Source: Acinetobacter sp. B51(2017) (GTDB lineage Bacteria > Pseudomonadota > Gammaproteobacteria > Pseudomonadales > Moraxellaceae). From it: a stretch of 64,000 nucleotides of DNA. The stretch is taken from positions 1-64,000 of the forward strand of contig NZ_PJRJ01000012.1 of the NCBI RefSeq assembly GCF_003711395.1, given 5' to 3'. The notes beneath the pieces were generated by a model, which was not told the origin of the DNA, ran no database searches, and saw only the letters and a program-made list of their open reading frames with translations. The position numbers and the translations under genes were made by a program. Within the stretch, counting starts at the first letter, position 1; every line of letters starts with the position of its first letter. Below are positions 29,079-37,785 of the stretch, piece after piece.

Positions 29079-30935
29079 TTAAGCAAAGATTTTTGACGCA
29101 ATTTGATAGGTTAAGAACGACATCAAATAAGCTAAACCAAATAGGTAAACAGTCATAAAGCCGACCGTTTTCCATGAACCTGTTTCACGACGCACGGTTG
29201 CTAAGGTCGCTAAACAATGTGGCGCATAGATAAACCAAACCAATAATGACAAACCTGTTGCCAATGACCAACCTAAGTCACCACCACTGCTGATTAAAGA
29301 AGCTAAACCTTCTGACATCGCATCTTCATCAACTGCAGATAATGCATATACGGTACCCAGTGCCGCAACCACCACTTCACGGGCTGCCATAGCAGGAATT
29401 AAGGCAATACAAATCTGCCAGTTAAAACCAAGTGGCGCAAAAATCGGTTGCATCAAATGACCGAGCATACCCGCAAAAGAATAGTCGATATCAGGTAAAG
29501 TTGCGCCATCTGGTGCTTGTGGGAAGGTACATAAGAACCACAGTAAAATAGACAAGGCAAAGATGATGCCACCCACACGCTTTAAGAAGATCTTGGCACG
29601 ATCGAGTAGACCAATCCAAATGTTCTTTAAATCAGGTAAGCGATAACTTGGTAATTCCATCAGTAGCATATGTTGTGATTTGTCTTTTTGGAAAAACTTC
29701 AACACAAACGAAACCACCAACGCACTCACAATCCCCGCCATATACAAAGCAAAGAGCACTAAACCTTGTAAGTTAAAGATACCCCATACCGTTTGTGCAG
29801 GTACAAATGCCGCGATGAGGAGTGCATAAACTGGTAAACGTGCCGAACAAGTCATCAGTGGTGCCACAAAAATCGTGGTTAAACGGTCACGCGGATCGCT
29901 AATGGTACGTGATGCCATAATGCCGGGAATGGCACAGGCAAAACTTGATAATAACGGAATAAAAGCACGGCCTGAAAGACCAGCTTTATACATCAGTTTA
30001 TCGAGTAAAAACGCTGCACGCGGTAAGTAACCTGATTCTTCTAATACCAAAATAAAGAAGAACAGAATTAAAATTTGTGGCAGGAAAATCACAACCCCAC
30101 CCGCGCCAGCAATAATTCCATCGACCACTAAACTATTCAGCATTGGATGCGCAATATTCGCGCCAATGACTTCACCTAGCCAACCAAATAAAGCATCAAT
30201 ACCATCCATAAATGGTGCTGCCCAAGCAAATACCGCTTGGAAAATTACAAACATCATCACCGCAAGGCTGACTAAGCCAAGCACTGGATGTAAGAAAATT
30301 TTATCTAGGAAATCTGAACGTTTATCGTCTTGTTCTGCATAAACAATAACATCACTGAGCAACTGTTGTACTTTTTGATGCTGATCGCCTTTTAAACCTG
30401 TCAGTTCGGTATTGGGCAGGGAGAATTTACTTTGATCAAGCGCGTGTTTTAAGTTTTCTATGCCAGATTCACGTACCGCAACACTTTCCACCACAGGCAC
30501 ACCTAAACGCTGTGATAATTTTTGGGTGTTAATTTGCATGCCACGACGACGTGCTTCATCCATCATATTCAGTACAATCAGCATTGGGCGGCCAAGCTCA
30601 ATCATCTCAAGCACTAAACCTAAATGCAGTTTTAAGTTAGTGGCATCCACCACACACAAAAAGGCATCTTGTTCGCGCTCTTCACTGAGCTTACCCAGCA
30701 CTACATCACGGGTGACAGCTTCATCTGGACTGGTTGCATCTAAACTATAGGTACCAGGTAAATCCAAAACACGTACCGCTTGACCAGAAGGCAAGCTAAA
30801 GTTACCTACTTTGCGTTCTACCGTGACGCCCGCATAGTTGCCGACTTTTTGCCGTGTACCAGTTAAATGGTTAAAAAGAGAGGTTTTACCACAGTTTGGG
30901 TTACCAACAAGGGCAATACGTAGCGCATCACTCAT
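29079..30935 (-). CDS. feoB: Ferrous iron transporter FeoB
   Basis: FeoB imports Fe(II) across the inner membrane. The 618-residue protein has the N-terminal G domain (GNPNCGKTSLFN, DLPGTYSL, NMMDEA) followed by about eight membrane helices with two Gate motifs. At 618 residues it is shorter than the E. coli protein of about 770, as in many environmental bacteria. It overlaps feoA by four bases. Confidence 0.96.
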   Translation of the reverse strand: MSDALRIALVGNPNCGKTSLFNHLTGTRQKVGNYAGVTVERKVGNFSLPSGQAVRVLDLPGTYSLDATSPDEAVTRDVVLGKLSEEREQDAFLCVVDATNLKLHLGLVLEMIELGRPMLIVLNMMDEARRRGMQINTQKLSQRLGVPVVESVAVRESGIENLKHALDQSKFSLPNTELTGLKGDQHQKVQQLLSDVIVYAEQDDKRSDFLDKIFLHPVLGLVSLAVMMFVIFQAVFAWAAPFMDGIDALFGWLGEVIGANIAHPMLNSLVVDGIIAGAGGVVIFLPQILILFFFILVLEESGYLPRAAFLLDKLMYKAGLSGRAFIPLLSSFACAIPGIMASRTISDPRDRLTTIFVAPLMTCSARLPVYALLIAAFVPAQTVWGIFNLQGLVLFALYMAGIVSALVVSFVLKFFQKDKSQHMLLMELPSYRLPDLKNIWIGLLDRAKIFLKRVGGIIFALSILLWFLCTFPQAPDGATLPDIDYSFAGMLGHLMQPIFAPLGFNWQICIALIPAMAAREVVVAALGTVYALSAVDEDAMSEGLASLISSGGDLGWSLATGLSLLVWFIYAPHCLATLATVRRETGSWKTVGFMTVYLFGLAYLMSFLTYQIASKIFA

Positions 30936-31186
30936 GCGGCAGCTCCTTCAATCTCAATTTTTTCGGCTTCAACTTTACGTAGTGCGAAGCGGGTAAAACC
31001 AATTTGAATTAAAATTGGATCACCACCAAAAATGCCTTTGGTAATGACTTGCACTTGTGTGCCTGGAATAAAACCTAAGGTTTCTAAACGACTCGCGACG
31101 ATATCGCTTTGGCTAGTGCCATCCAAAGTACGATGCACTTTGCGAATGATGGCAGTTTGCTTCACTTTCAACTCTGACAAACGCAC
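30932..31186 (-). CDS. feoA: Ferrous iron transport accessory protein FeoA
   Basis: The 84-residue SH3-like FeoA protein is needed for FeoB activity. Recognisable segments are LSELKVKQTAII, RLETLGFIPGTQVQV and FALRKVEAEKI. The start is GTG with AGGATT upstream. It is first in feoA-feoB-small protein and lies behind a Fur box. Confidence 0.93.
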   Translation of the reverse strand: MRLSELKVKQTAIIRKVHRTLDGTSQSDIVASRLETLGFIPGTQVQVITKGIFGGDPILIQIGFTRFALRKVEAEKIEIEGAAA

Positions 31187-31211
31187 GATTGAATCCTAAA
31201 TACTTTTGCTC

Positions 31212-31241
31212 ATTATACAAACAAATGAGAATAATTAACAA
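31212..31241 (-). promoter_or_regulatory. feoA promoter with Fur box
   Basis: On the minus strand TTGTTA (complement of 31236-31241) and a perfect TATAAT (complement of 31212-31217) are 18 bases apart. The -35 and spacer are covered by AAATGAGAATAATTAACAA (31223-31241), a good match to the Fur consensus. Fur with iron should repress the feo operon here. Confidence 0.75.
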
Positions 31242-31353
31242 ATAAGGTTTGCTTACATTTCGATTAGCTCTTATATCACATCGACACGTCACAAAAATTA
31301 CACTAGAGTAGATAATATCTATCAGTTTTATCGCTTTAACAGATTAAAAAAAC

Positions 31354-32274
31354 ATGTCTTTAAATAAAAAACCACGCATTCCCGCAGCAGTACACATTCC
31401 CGAACATTTAGCTTTTTTGCATGGTTTTCGTGACAATTTAGTCGCGCAAACGGTAAGCCCGCATACCCGAAATGCCTATTTATCTGATTTAATTAAACTT
31501 GCTGACCTAAATCAAAAAATGCTGCCCGAATGGAGCAGTGATGATATTCAACAGGTATTACTGGCATTAAGCCAAAACGGGCAAAGTCCACGCTCTATTG
31601 CACGGACTTTATCGGCTTTGCGCTCATTTTTTAAATTTTTACGCGAACAAAAATTACGTAGCGACAACCCTGTTGCCAGTCATAAAACCCCAAAAATTGG
31701 ACGCAACTTACCTAAAGATTTGTCTGAACAAGATGTGGATGCCCTGCTGCAAGCACCAAATATTAATAGTGCTTTAGGGTTACGCGACCGTGCCATGTTA
31801 GAAGTGTTATATGCCTCAGGTTTAAGGGTATCGGAATTACTCAATTTACGCCTTGATTTAATCAATCTCAATCAAGGCTATTTACGTGTCTTAGGTAAAG
31901 GCAATAAAGAGCGTTTAGTACCGCTAGGTCAACATGCCTGTATGTGGGTTGAAAAATATTTAAGCGATGCACGTTCACAGCTATATAAAACTGCCACTGA
32001 CTTCGTGTTTTTGACCCAACATGGCGGCATTATGAGTCGACAGAATTTTTGGTACGCGATTAAGCGTTATGCCCTACAAGCAGGTATTCAAGCTGAGCTT
32101 TCGCCGCATACACTCAGACACGCCTTTGCTACCCATTTACTCAATCATGGTGCGGACTTACGTGTGGTGCAAATGCTGCTTGGACATAGTGATTTATCCA
32201 CCACACAAATCTATACCCATGTGGCGCAAATTAGAATGCAACAGCTACATGCAACTCATCATCCACGCGGTTAA
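31354..32274 (+). CDS. xerD: Site-specific tyrosine recombinase XerD
   Basis: XerD resolves chromosome dimers at dif with XerC. The 306-residue protein has the catalytic set: Arg in SGLRVSELL, Lys in GKGNKERLVPLG, HTLRH, GHSDLSTTQIYTH with the Tyr nucleophile. RNLPKDLSEQDVDALL and the ending RMQQLHATHHPR fit XerD better than XerC. The dsbC-like gene follows, as in E. coli xerD-dsbC. It is a housekeeping enzyme, not a mobile-element integrase. Confidence 0.95.
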   Translation: MSLNKKPRIPAAVHIPEHLAFLHGFRDNLVAQTVSPHTRNAYLSDLIKLADLNQKMLPEWSSDDIQQVLLALSQNGQSPRSIARTLSALRSFFKFLREQKLRSDNPVASHKTPKIGRNLPKDLSEQDVDALLQAPNINSALGLRDRAMLEVLYASGLRVSELLNLRLDLINLNQGYLRVLGKGNKERLVPLGQHACMWVEKYLSDARSQLYKTATDFVFLTQHGGIMSRQNFWYAIKRYALQAGIQAELSPHTLRHAFATHLLNHGADLRVVQMLLGHSDLSTTQIYTHVAQIRMQQLHATHHPRG

Positions 32275-32350
32275 TCGCAAAAAAATTAGCGTGGCGTGCA
32301 TTTTTTGTTATGCTGTGCGATCTTTATTTGTCATACAACAAGGGTTAATG

Positions 32351-33163
32351 ATGTCTTTTACCCGCGCCAAATTATTTTTAGCCTGCACTTTAAGCTTAAG
32401 TTTTGGCTTAAGCGCTTGCTCCAATTCTAATAACGAAGCTAAGCAAACAACACTAACTGCAAGTACTCCAGCGACTGGTGAAGCATCGAACTTAATTGAA
32501 CGTAATGCTGAGCAACGTTTAATTAAAACCTTAGAGCAGCATTTTAAAACAGCCAATATCAAAGCCAAGGTGCTAGAAATTAAAGCCACAGAAGTACCTA
32601 ACTTAGTCTGGGTTAGCCTAGAAGGTATGGGCTCAGTCTATGCCACCAGTGATGGTAAATATATTATTCAAGGCGATGTGATTCGCCTAGGTGATAAAAC
32701 CTTGCATAACGTCAGTGAGTCTTTACAAGCTGAAGCCAATAAAAAGTTGCTCAGTCAGTTAAAGACTGAAGATCTCATCGTCTATCCAGCCAAAGCAAGC
32801 ACCAAACACGTTATTTATGTGTTTACCGACATTAGCTGCCCATATTGCCATAAATTGCATGAACATATGGACGAGATCAATGCTAAAGGCATTGAAGTAC
32901 GTTATATCGCATGGCCACGTGGCGAACAATTCATGCCAGCCATGCAAAGCGTATGGTGTAGCGACAACCGTCAAGCCGCCTTTGACCGTGCAATTCGTGG
33001 TGAACAACTTGCGCCAGCAACCTGTAGCAACCCTGTAAAAGCTCAATATGAAATGGGCCTTGCGATGGGTGTTAATGGTACACCAGCCATCTATAATAGT
33101 GAGGGTGTTTATTTAGGTGGTTACCTAACACCAGACGAATTAAGCAGTCGTTTAGATAACTAA
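32351..33163 (+). CDS. dsbC: DsbC-like thiol:disulfide interchange protein, predicted lipoprotein
   Basis: The protein has a DsbC/DsbG dimerisation region (about residues 50-135) and a thioredoxin fold with the active site CPYC at 163-166 plus a second Cys pair. It should isomerise wrong disulfides in the periplasm. The signal sequence ends LSAC (20-23), a lipobox, so the protein is probably membrane-attached, whereas E. coli DsbC is soluble. Two tandem ATGs (32348 and 32351) follow AGGG; I use the second for better spacing. Position after xerD supports the name. Confidence 0.88.
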   Translation: MSFTRAKLFLACTLSLSFGLSACSNSNNEAKQTTLTASTPATGEASNLIERNAEQRLIKTLEQHFKTANIKAKVLEIKATEVPNLVWVSLEGMGSVYATSDGKYIIQGDVIRLGDKTLHNVSESLQAEANKKLLSQLKTEDLIVYPAKASTKHVIYVFTDISCPYCHKLHEHMDEINAKGIEVRYIAWPRGEQFMPAMQSVWCSDNRQAAFDRAIRGEQLAPATCSNPVKAQYEMGLAMGVNGTPAIYNSEGVYLGGYLTPDELSSRLDN

Positions 33164-33210
33164 TTATTATTCTATAAATTACTGTTTTTTATGAGTGTAG
33201 ATAAAGTTAA

Positions 33211-33238
33211 CAGGATGCTAGAGTATCCTGTTTTTTTT
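33211..33238 (+). terminator. Intrinsic terminator of xerD-dsbC
   Basis: CAGGAT (33211-33216) pairs with ATCCTG (33225-33230), extendable by AA/TT, and is followed by eight Ts. It lies between dsbC and hom on the same strand. Confidence 0.8.
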
Positions 33239-33284
33239 AGCTATGATCTAGGCTCACTTAAAATTGGTAAATATGGAGTGTGAC

Positions 33285-34589
33285 GTGAAACCAGTTCGTC
33301 TGGCAATCCTCGGTCTAGGTACTGTGGGTGGTGGTGCCCTTAAACTATTACAAGAAAATGCTGCTGAGATTAGACGTCGCACCGGTCGTGAAATTCAAAT
33401 TACCTATGTGGGTACACGTCGTCCTCGTCCTGATTTAGATCTTGATCCTTCAGTGAAACAAAGTGCTGATTTACTCGATATCGTGCGTCAACCAGACGTT
33501 GATGTCGTGGTCGAAGTGATGGGCGGTATTCATCCTGCTTACGAAATCATTAAAGAAGCGATTTTGCATGGCAAACAAGTGGTGACTGCGAATAAAGCAT
33601 TGCTTGCTGAACATGGTAATGAACTGTTTAAACTAGCCGACGACAATGCTGTGCAGATTGCTTACGAAGCAGCAGTGGCGGGTGGTATTCCAATTATTAA
33701 AGTGATGCGTGAAGGTTTAGCGGCAAACCGAATTGATTGGTTAGCCGGTATTATTAACGGTACAGGTAACTTTATCCTGACTGAAATGCGTGAAAAAGGT
33801 CGTGCTTTTGAAGACGTCTTAAAAGAAGCGCAAGAATTGGGTTATGCCGAAGCAGACCCTACTTTTGACGTCGAAGGCATTGATGCTGCACACAAACTGA
33901 CCTTACTTGCCTCAATCGCGTTTGGTATTCCATTGCAATTTGATAAAGTCTTTACCGAAGGCATTAGTAAAGTCACTGCGCAAGATGTTAAATACGCTGA
34001 AGACTTAGGTTTCCGCATTAAACATTTAGGTATTGCCCGCCGTGCTGCCACAGGTATTGAGCTGCGTGTACACCCAACCTTAATTCCAGAAGATCAACTG
34101 ATCGCCAATGTAAACGGGGTTAAAAATGCGGTACTTGTACAAGCCAATGCCGTTGGCCCAACACTGTACTACGGCGCTGGCGCTGGCGCTGGCCCAACAG
34201 CATCAGCGGTTGTGGCTGACGTAGTCGATATTGTACGCGATATTTCTTATACTGAAGATGGTGCAGGTACGATTCCACAGCTTGCTTTTGAAAGCTTAAG
34301 TGACTTACCTATTTTGCCACGCGAAGAGATGACCACAGGTTACTACATCCGTATTAATGCTGAAGATCAAACTGGCGTATTGGCAGATGTCACCACGATT
34401 TTAAGCCGTGCTGGTATTAGTATTGATGCCATCATGCAGCAATCTCGCTTAAAAGACCTTATTCCTATCGTGATCCTGACAGACCCTGTTAAGGAAGCGA
34501 AAATGGATGAAGCATTAAAGCAAATTCAAGCTCTTCCTGTCATTCATGGCGAAATTGTACGAATTCGTTTAGAATCGCTTGATAATTAA
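33285..34589 (+). CDS. hom: Homoserine dehydrogenase
   Basis: The enzyme reduces aspartate semialdehyde to homoserine for threonine and methionine. The 434-residue protein has the NAD(P)-binding GLGTVGGG, the catalytic region with INGTGNFIL and a C-terminal ACT domain (about 350-430), so threonine feedback is likely. I start at a GTG six bases after GGAG; open-frame ATGs lie a few codons earlier without ribosome sites. Unlike E. coli it is not fused to aspartokinase. thrC follows after 57 bases. Confidence 0.95.
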   Translation: MKPVRLAILGLGTVGGGALKLLQENAAEIRRRTGREIQITYVGTRRPRPDLDLDPSVKQSADLLDIVRQPDVDVVVEVMGGIHPAYEIIKEAILHGKQVVTANKALLAEHGNELFKLADDNAVQIAYEAAVAGGIPIIKVMREGLAANRIDWLAGIINGTGNFILTEMREKGRAFEDVLKEAQELGYAEADPTFDVEGIDAAHKLTLLASIAFGIPLQFDKVFTEGISKVTAQDVKYAEDLGFRIKHLGIARRAATGIELRVHPTLIPEDQLIANVNGVKNAVLVQANAVGPTLYYGAGAGAGPTASAVVADVVDIVRDISYTEDGAGTIPQLAFESLSDLPILPREEMTTGYYIRINAEDQTGVLADVTTILSRAGISIDAIMQQSRLKDLIPIVILTDPVKEAKMDEALKQIQALPVIHGEIVRIRLESLDN

Positions 34590-34646
34590 TCGGGTTGGGG
34601 GGACTATATCCCCTCGCCAAGCTCTACCCACAATTGGAACATCATC

Positions 34647-35786
34647 ATGTCGAATGCCAATCGTTATACTGGTTTAGTTGACCGCTATCGCGACCGTTTA
34701 CCAGTGTCTGCAACTACCCCTGCCGTATCTTTAGGCGAAGGTAATACACCACTGATTAAGCTTGCGAATATTCCGCGCATTATTGGCAAAAATGTTGAAA
34801 TTTATGTGAAGTACGAGGGCTTAAACCCGACTGGTTCATTTAAAGACCGTGGTATGACCATGGCGGTTACTAAAGCAGCCGAAGAAGGCTCTAAAGCGAT
34901 TATCTGTGCCTCTACAGGTAACACTTCTGCTGCTGCTGCTGCATATGCTGCTCGTGCAGGTATGAAAGCATTTGTGCTGATCCCTGAAGGCAAAATTGCC
35001 ATGGGTAAAATGGCACAAGCAATGATGTATGGTGCAATCACCATGCAAATCCGTGGTAACTTTGACGATGGTATGCGTCTTGTTAAAGAAATCGCTGATA
35101 AAGCACCGGTAACAATTGTAAACTCAATCAACCCGTACCGCTTACAAGGTCAAAAGACCATTGCTTACGAAATCGTAGACGAACTTGGCCGCGCACCTGA
35201 TTATCACTGCCTACCAGTCGGTAACGCAGGTAACATCACTGCACACTGGATGGGTTATACCGAAGCTGTTGCTGATCAACCTAAAGATCAATTCGAGCAA
35301 GTGGTTTACGACCCTGCGACTGATGCCTTCACAGGTCCAAAACCTGAAGGTTTACCTGTAATGGTCGGTTACCAAGCATCTGGCGCAGCGCCATTCTTAC
35401 GCGGTGCACCTGTTGAAAACCCAGAAACTGTTGCAACAGCAATTCGTATTGGTAATCCACAAAGCTGGAACCACGCCAAAGCGGTTGTTCGCGACTCTAA
35501 AGGTTGGTTTGATGAACTACAAGATGCTGAAATCTTAGAAGCACAGCGCTTACTTTCAATGTACGAAGGTGTATTCGTTGAACCTGCTTCTGCTGCATCG
35601 ATTGGCGGTGCAATCCGCGACATCAAAGCAGGTAAAATTGCTGAAGGTTCTGTGATCGTATGTACTGTAACAGGTAACGGTCTAAAAGATCCTGACACAG
35701 CAATCAAACAATGTTCTGATGCAGTAATGCTGTCAATTGACGCGACTTTAGATCAAGTACGTGATTCAATTCTTTCAAATATGTAA
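34647..35786 (+). CDS. thrC: Threonine synthase
   Basis: ThrC converts phosphohomoserine to threonine with PLP. Lys66 in PTGSFKDRGM is the PLP lysine, and the glycine-rich phosphate loop (PVGNAGNITAHW) is present. At 379 residues it is of the shorter class found in many non-enteric bacteria. It works directly with hom upstream and ends at a strong terminator. Confidence 0.96.
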   Translation: MSNANRYTGLVDRYRDRLPVSATTPAVSLGEGNTPLIKLANIPRIIGKNVEIYVKYEGLNPTGSFKDRGMTMAVTKAAEEGSKAIICASTGNTSAAAAAYAARAGMKAFVLIPEGKIAMGKMAQAMMYGAITMQIRGNFDDGMRLVKEIADKAPVTIVNSINPYRLQGQKTIAYEIVDELGRAPDYHCLPVGNAGNITAHWMGYTEAVADQPKDQFEQVVYDPATDAFTGPKPEGLPVMVGYQASGAAPFLRGAPVENPETVATAIRIGNPQSWNHAKAVVRDSKGWFDELQDAEILEAQRLLSMYEGVFVEPASAASIGGAIRDIKAGKIAEGSVIVCTVTGNGLKDPDTAIKQCSDAVMLSIDATLDQVRDSILSNM

Positions 35787-35800
35787 TTTATATTGAAAGC

Positions 35801-35827
35801 AAAAAGCCCTGCATTTGCAGGGCTTTT
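35801..35827. terminator. Bidirectional terminator between thrC and pbpG
   Basis: AAAAAGCCCTGC pairs with GCAGGGCTTTTT around a four-base loop, with T-runs on both strands. It serves the converging thrC and peptidase genes. Confidence 0.9.
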
Positions 35828-35838
35828 TTATGTTTAGC

Positions 35839-36933
35839 TTAAATTGCTTTAGGTAAGCTACTGGTCCAATTCATTAAACGAATGGCATCATTGTTACGTG
35901 CTTCTGTATTAATTGCCCCTAAAATCACCACCGCAACTGGACGATTGTTTAAGGTCGTATGCATCACCACACAACGTCCTGCTTCATTAATAAAGCCTGT
36001 TTTAGAGAGGTTAATGTTGTAGCCGCCATTACGCACTAAACCATTGGTGTTATTTGATTTTAATACACGATACCCTAAGTTAAAGTCATAACTTGGTGTG
36101 GTTGAAAACTGACGGATTAAGCCATATTGCGATGCAGTACTCACCAACACGCCTAAATCACGCGCTGATGCCACGTTAGCAGGATGTAAGCCTGTAGATT
36201 CTACAAAGCGGCTATTGTGCATGCCTAATTCTTTGGCCTTTGCATTCATCGCAGCGACAAAAGCGCTTTTACCACCCGGATAGGTACGTGCTAAGGCTGC
36301 CGCAGCTGGATTTTCAGACTTCATTAAAGCAAACAATAATGCTTCGGCGCGATTCATTTTATCGCCCACGCGTAGGGTAGAACTTGAGTTTTTACCACCT
36401 GCACCCGCAAAATCAATTGATTGCAAAGTAATGTTTTCACTCATATTTAAACGTGCATCTGCCGTCACCACCGCAGTCATCAGCTTCGTCACTGAGGCGA
36501 TCGGTAAAGCAGCATTGGTATTTTTGCTATACAGCACTTCACCAGTATTGGCATCCATCACCAACGCTGCACGCGCATTGACTGAAGGTTGATTGCTATA
36601 ACGATTGGTATCTAAAATTTGAACCGTGCTTTTGGGTGCGGTGGTGGTTGCTGTATTCTCTACACTACGTACAGTGGTGGTCACAGTCGTTTTTGCAGCT
36701 TCAATAGGCGCACGTAAAGTCGTAGTTGCCGTTACAGAACCTTGTGGAGATGGCTCATTATCATTTAAAAACTGACTAGCCTGTTCAGATGACCATGCCA
36801 GACTCGCTTGCGGTGGCGTGCTCCCCGAGGAGGAATTTACGATCAGCTCTGCAAAACTGGTCGAACTCATGCCAAGCAGCACAGATAGGCTCAACACATG
36901 CATTAACGATTTGTTAAATTTTTTCACAATCAC
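35839..36933 (-). CDS. pbpG: D-alanyl-D-alanine endopeptidase, PBP7 family
   Basis: This low-molecular-mass penicillin-binding protein trims peptidoglycan cross-links in the periplasm. The motifs are SVTK (Ser147, Lys150), SEN and KTG in LSKTGF. A signal peptide ends in SFAE at about residue 29 and a Thr/Ala-rich linker of about 85 residues precedes the peptidase domain, longer than in E. coli PBP7. The reading opens with GTG-ATT-GTG, and the second GTG may be the true start. Confidence 0.9.
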   Translation of the reverse strand: MIVKKFNKSLMHVLSLSVLLGMSSTSFAELIVNSSSGSTPPQASLAWSSEQASQFLNDNEPSPQGSVTATTTLRAPIEAAKTTVTTTVRSVENTATTTAPKSTVQILDTNRYSNQPSVNARAALVMDANTGEVLYSKNTNAALPIASVTKLMTAVVTADARLNMSENITLQSIDFAGAGGKNSSSTLRVGDKMNRAEALLFALMKSENPAAAALARTYPGGKSAFVAAMNAKAKELGMHNSRFVESTGLHPANVASARDLGVLVSTASQYGLIRQFSTTPSYDFNLGYRVLKSNNTNGLVRNGGYNINLSKTGFINEAGRCVVMHTTLNNRPVAVVILGAINTEARNNDAIRLMNWTSSLPKAI

Positions 36934-37149
36934 TTACTCGTCTCAGGGAGGTAAGATACATTTGCGTATTACCTCAAATATGCCTTACATTTACAGCAAC
37001 ATACAAAATGTACAATCATTAGACTGTCACATTCTGCCTATCACTTGGGTATTGAATGCGGATAGGATTGCTAATTTTGTCGTTTCATTGCAAGCTTATT
37101 TTGCGTTATGTAACAAAAAAGATGAAAAATCATTCAGAGGGAGAAGCCA

Positions 37150-37785
37150 GTGATCACAGTTCTTGTAGTAGATGATCATGAGTTAGTTCGCACCGGCATC
37201 TGCCGCATGCTCGAAGACCATCTTGATGTACAAGTGATTGGGCAGGCAGAATCTGGTGAAGAAGCAATTAATTTGGTACGTCAACATCACCCCAATGTGG
37301 TGCTGTTAGATGTGAATATGCCAGGTATTGGCGGTGTGGAAACCACACGTCGCTTATTACAAACCGCACCTGACACCAAAGTATTAGCTGTCAGTGGTTT
37401 AGCTGAAGAGCCTTATCCTTCTTTACTGCTAAAAGCAGGTGCTAAAGGCTATATCACCAAAGGTGCACCAGTCACTGAAATGGTACGTGCCATTAAAAAA
37501 GTCATGCAAGGCGGCAAATATTTTAGTGCCGATATTGCAGAACAATTGGCCAGTTCGTATTTATCCGACACCCAACAATCACCATTTGATGCCTTATCTG
37601 AACGTGAGATGCAAGTGGCCATGATGGTGGTGAACTGTATTAGCGCTCAAGAAATTGCTGATAAGTTGTTTGTCAGTGTTAAAACGGTGAACACCTATCG
37701 CTATCGTATTTTTGAGAAACTCGGTTTAGACAGTGATGTAAAACTTACCCATTTGGCCATTCGTTATGGTCTGATCAAACCTTAA
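37150..37785 (+). CDS. gacA: Response regulator GacA (UvrY)
   Basis: The 211-residue NarL/FixJ regulator has a receiver domain with Asp54 in LLDVNMPG and a LuxR-type helix-turn-helix at about 145-205 (LSEREMQVAMMV, AQEIADKLFVSVKTVNTYRYRIFEKL). The close match to GacA predicts control of Rsm-type small RNAs under the sensor GacS, encoded elsewhere. The start is GTG after GGGAG. Its stop overlaps the pilS ATG by one base, so gacA-pilS-pilR appear to be one unit. Confidence 0.9.
   Translation: MITVLVVDDHELVRTGICRMLEDHLDVQVIGQAESGEEAINLVRQHHPNVVLLDVNMPGIGGVETTRRLLQTAPDTKVLAVSGLAEEPYPSLLLKAGAKGYITKGAPVTEMVRAIKKVMQGGKYFSADIAEQLASSYLSDTQQSPFDALSEREMQVAMMVVNCISAQEIADKLFVSVKTVNTYRYRIFEKLGLDSDVKLTHLAIRYGLIKP

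Noticed and set aside
31354..32274. Tyrosine recombinase as a sign of an integrated element
   Set aside because: It matches housekeeping XerD and sits next to the dsbC-like gene; there are no att-like repeats or phage genes.
36948..36975. Imperfect inverted repeat GAGGTA...TACCTC upstream of pbpG
   Set aside because: The stem is short and bulged and lies in a divergent region without other signals; too weak to call a site.
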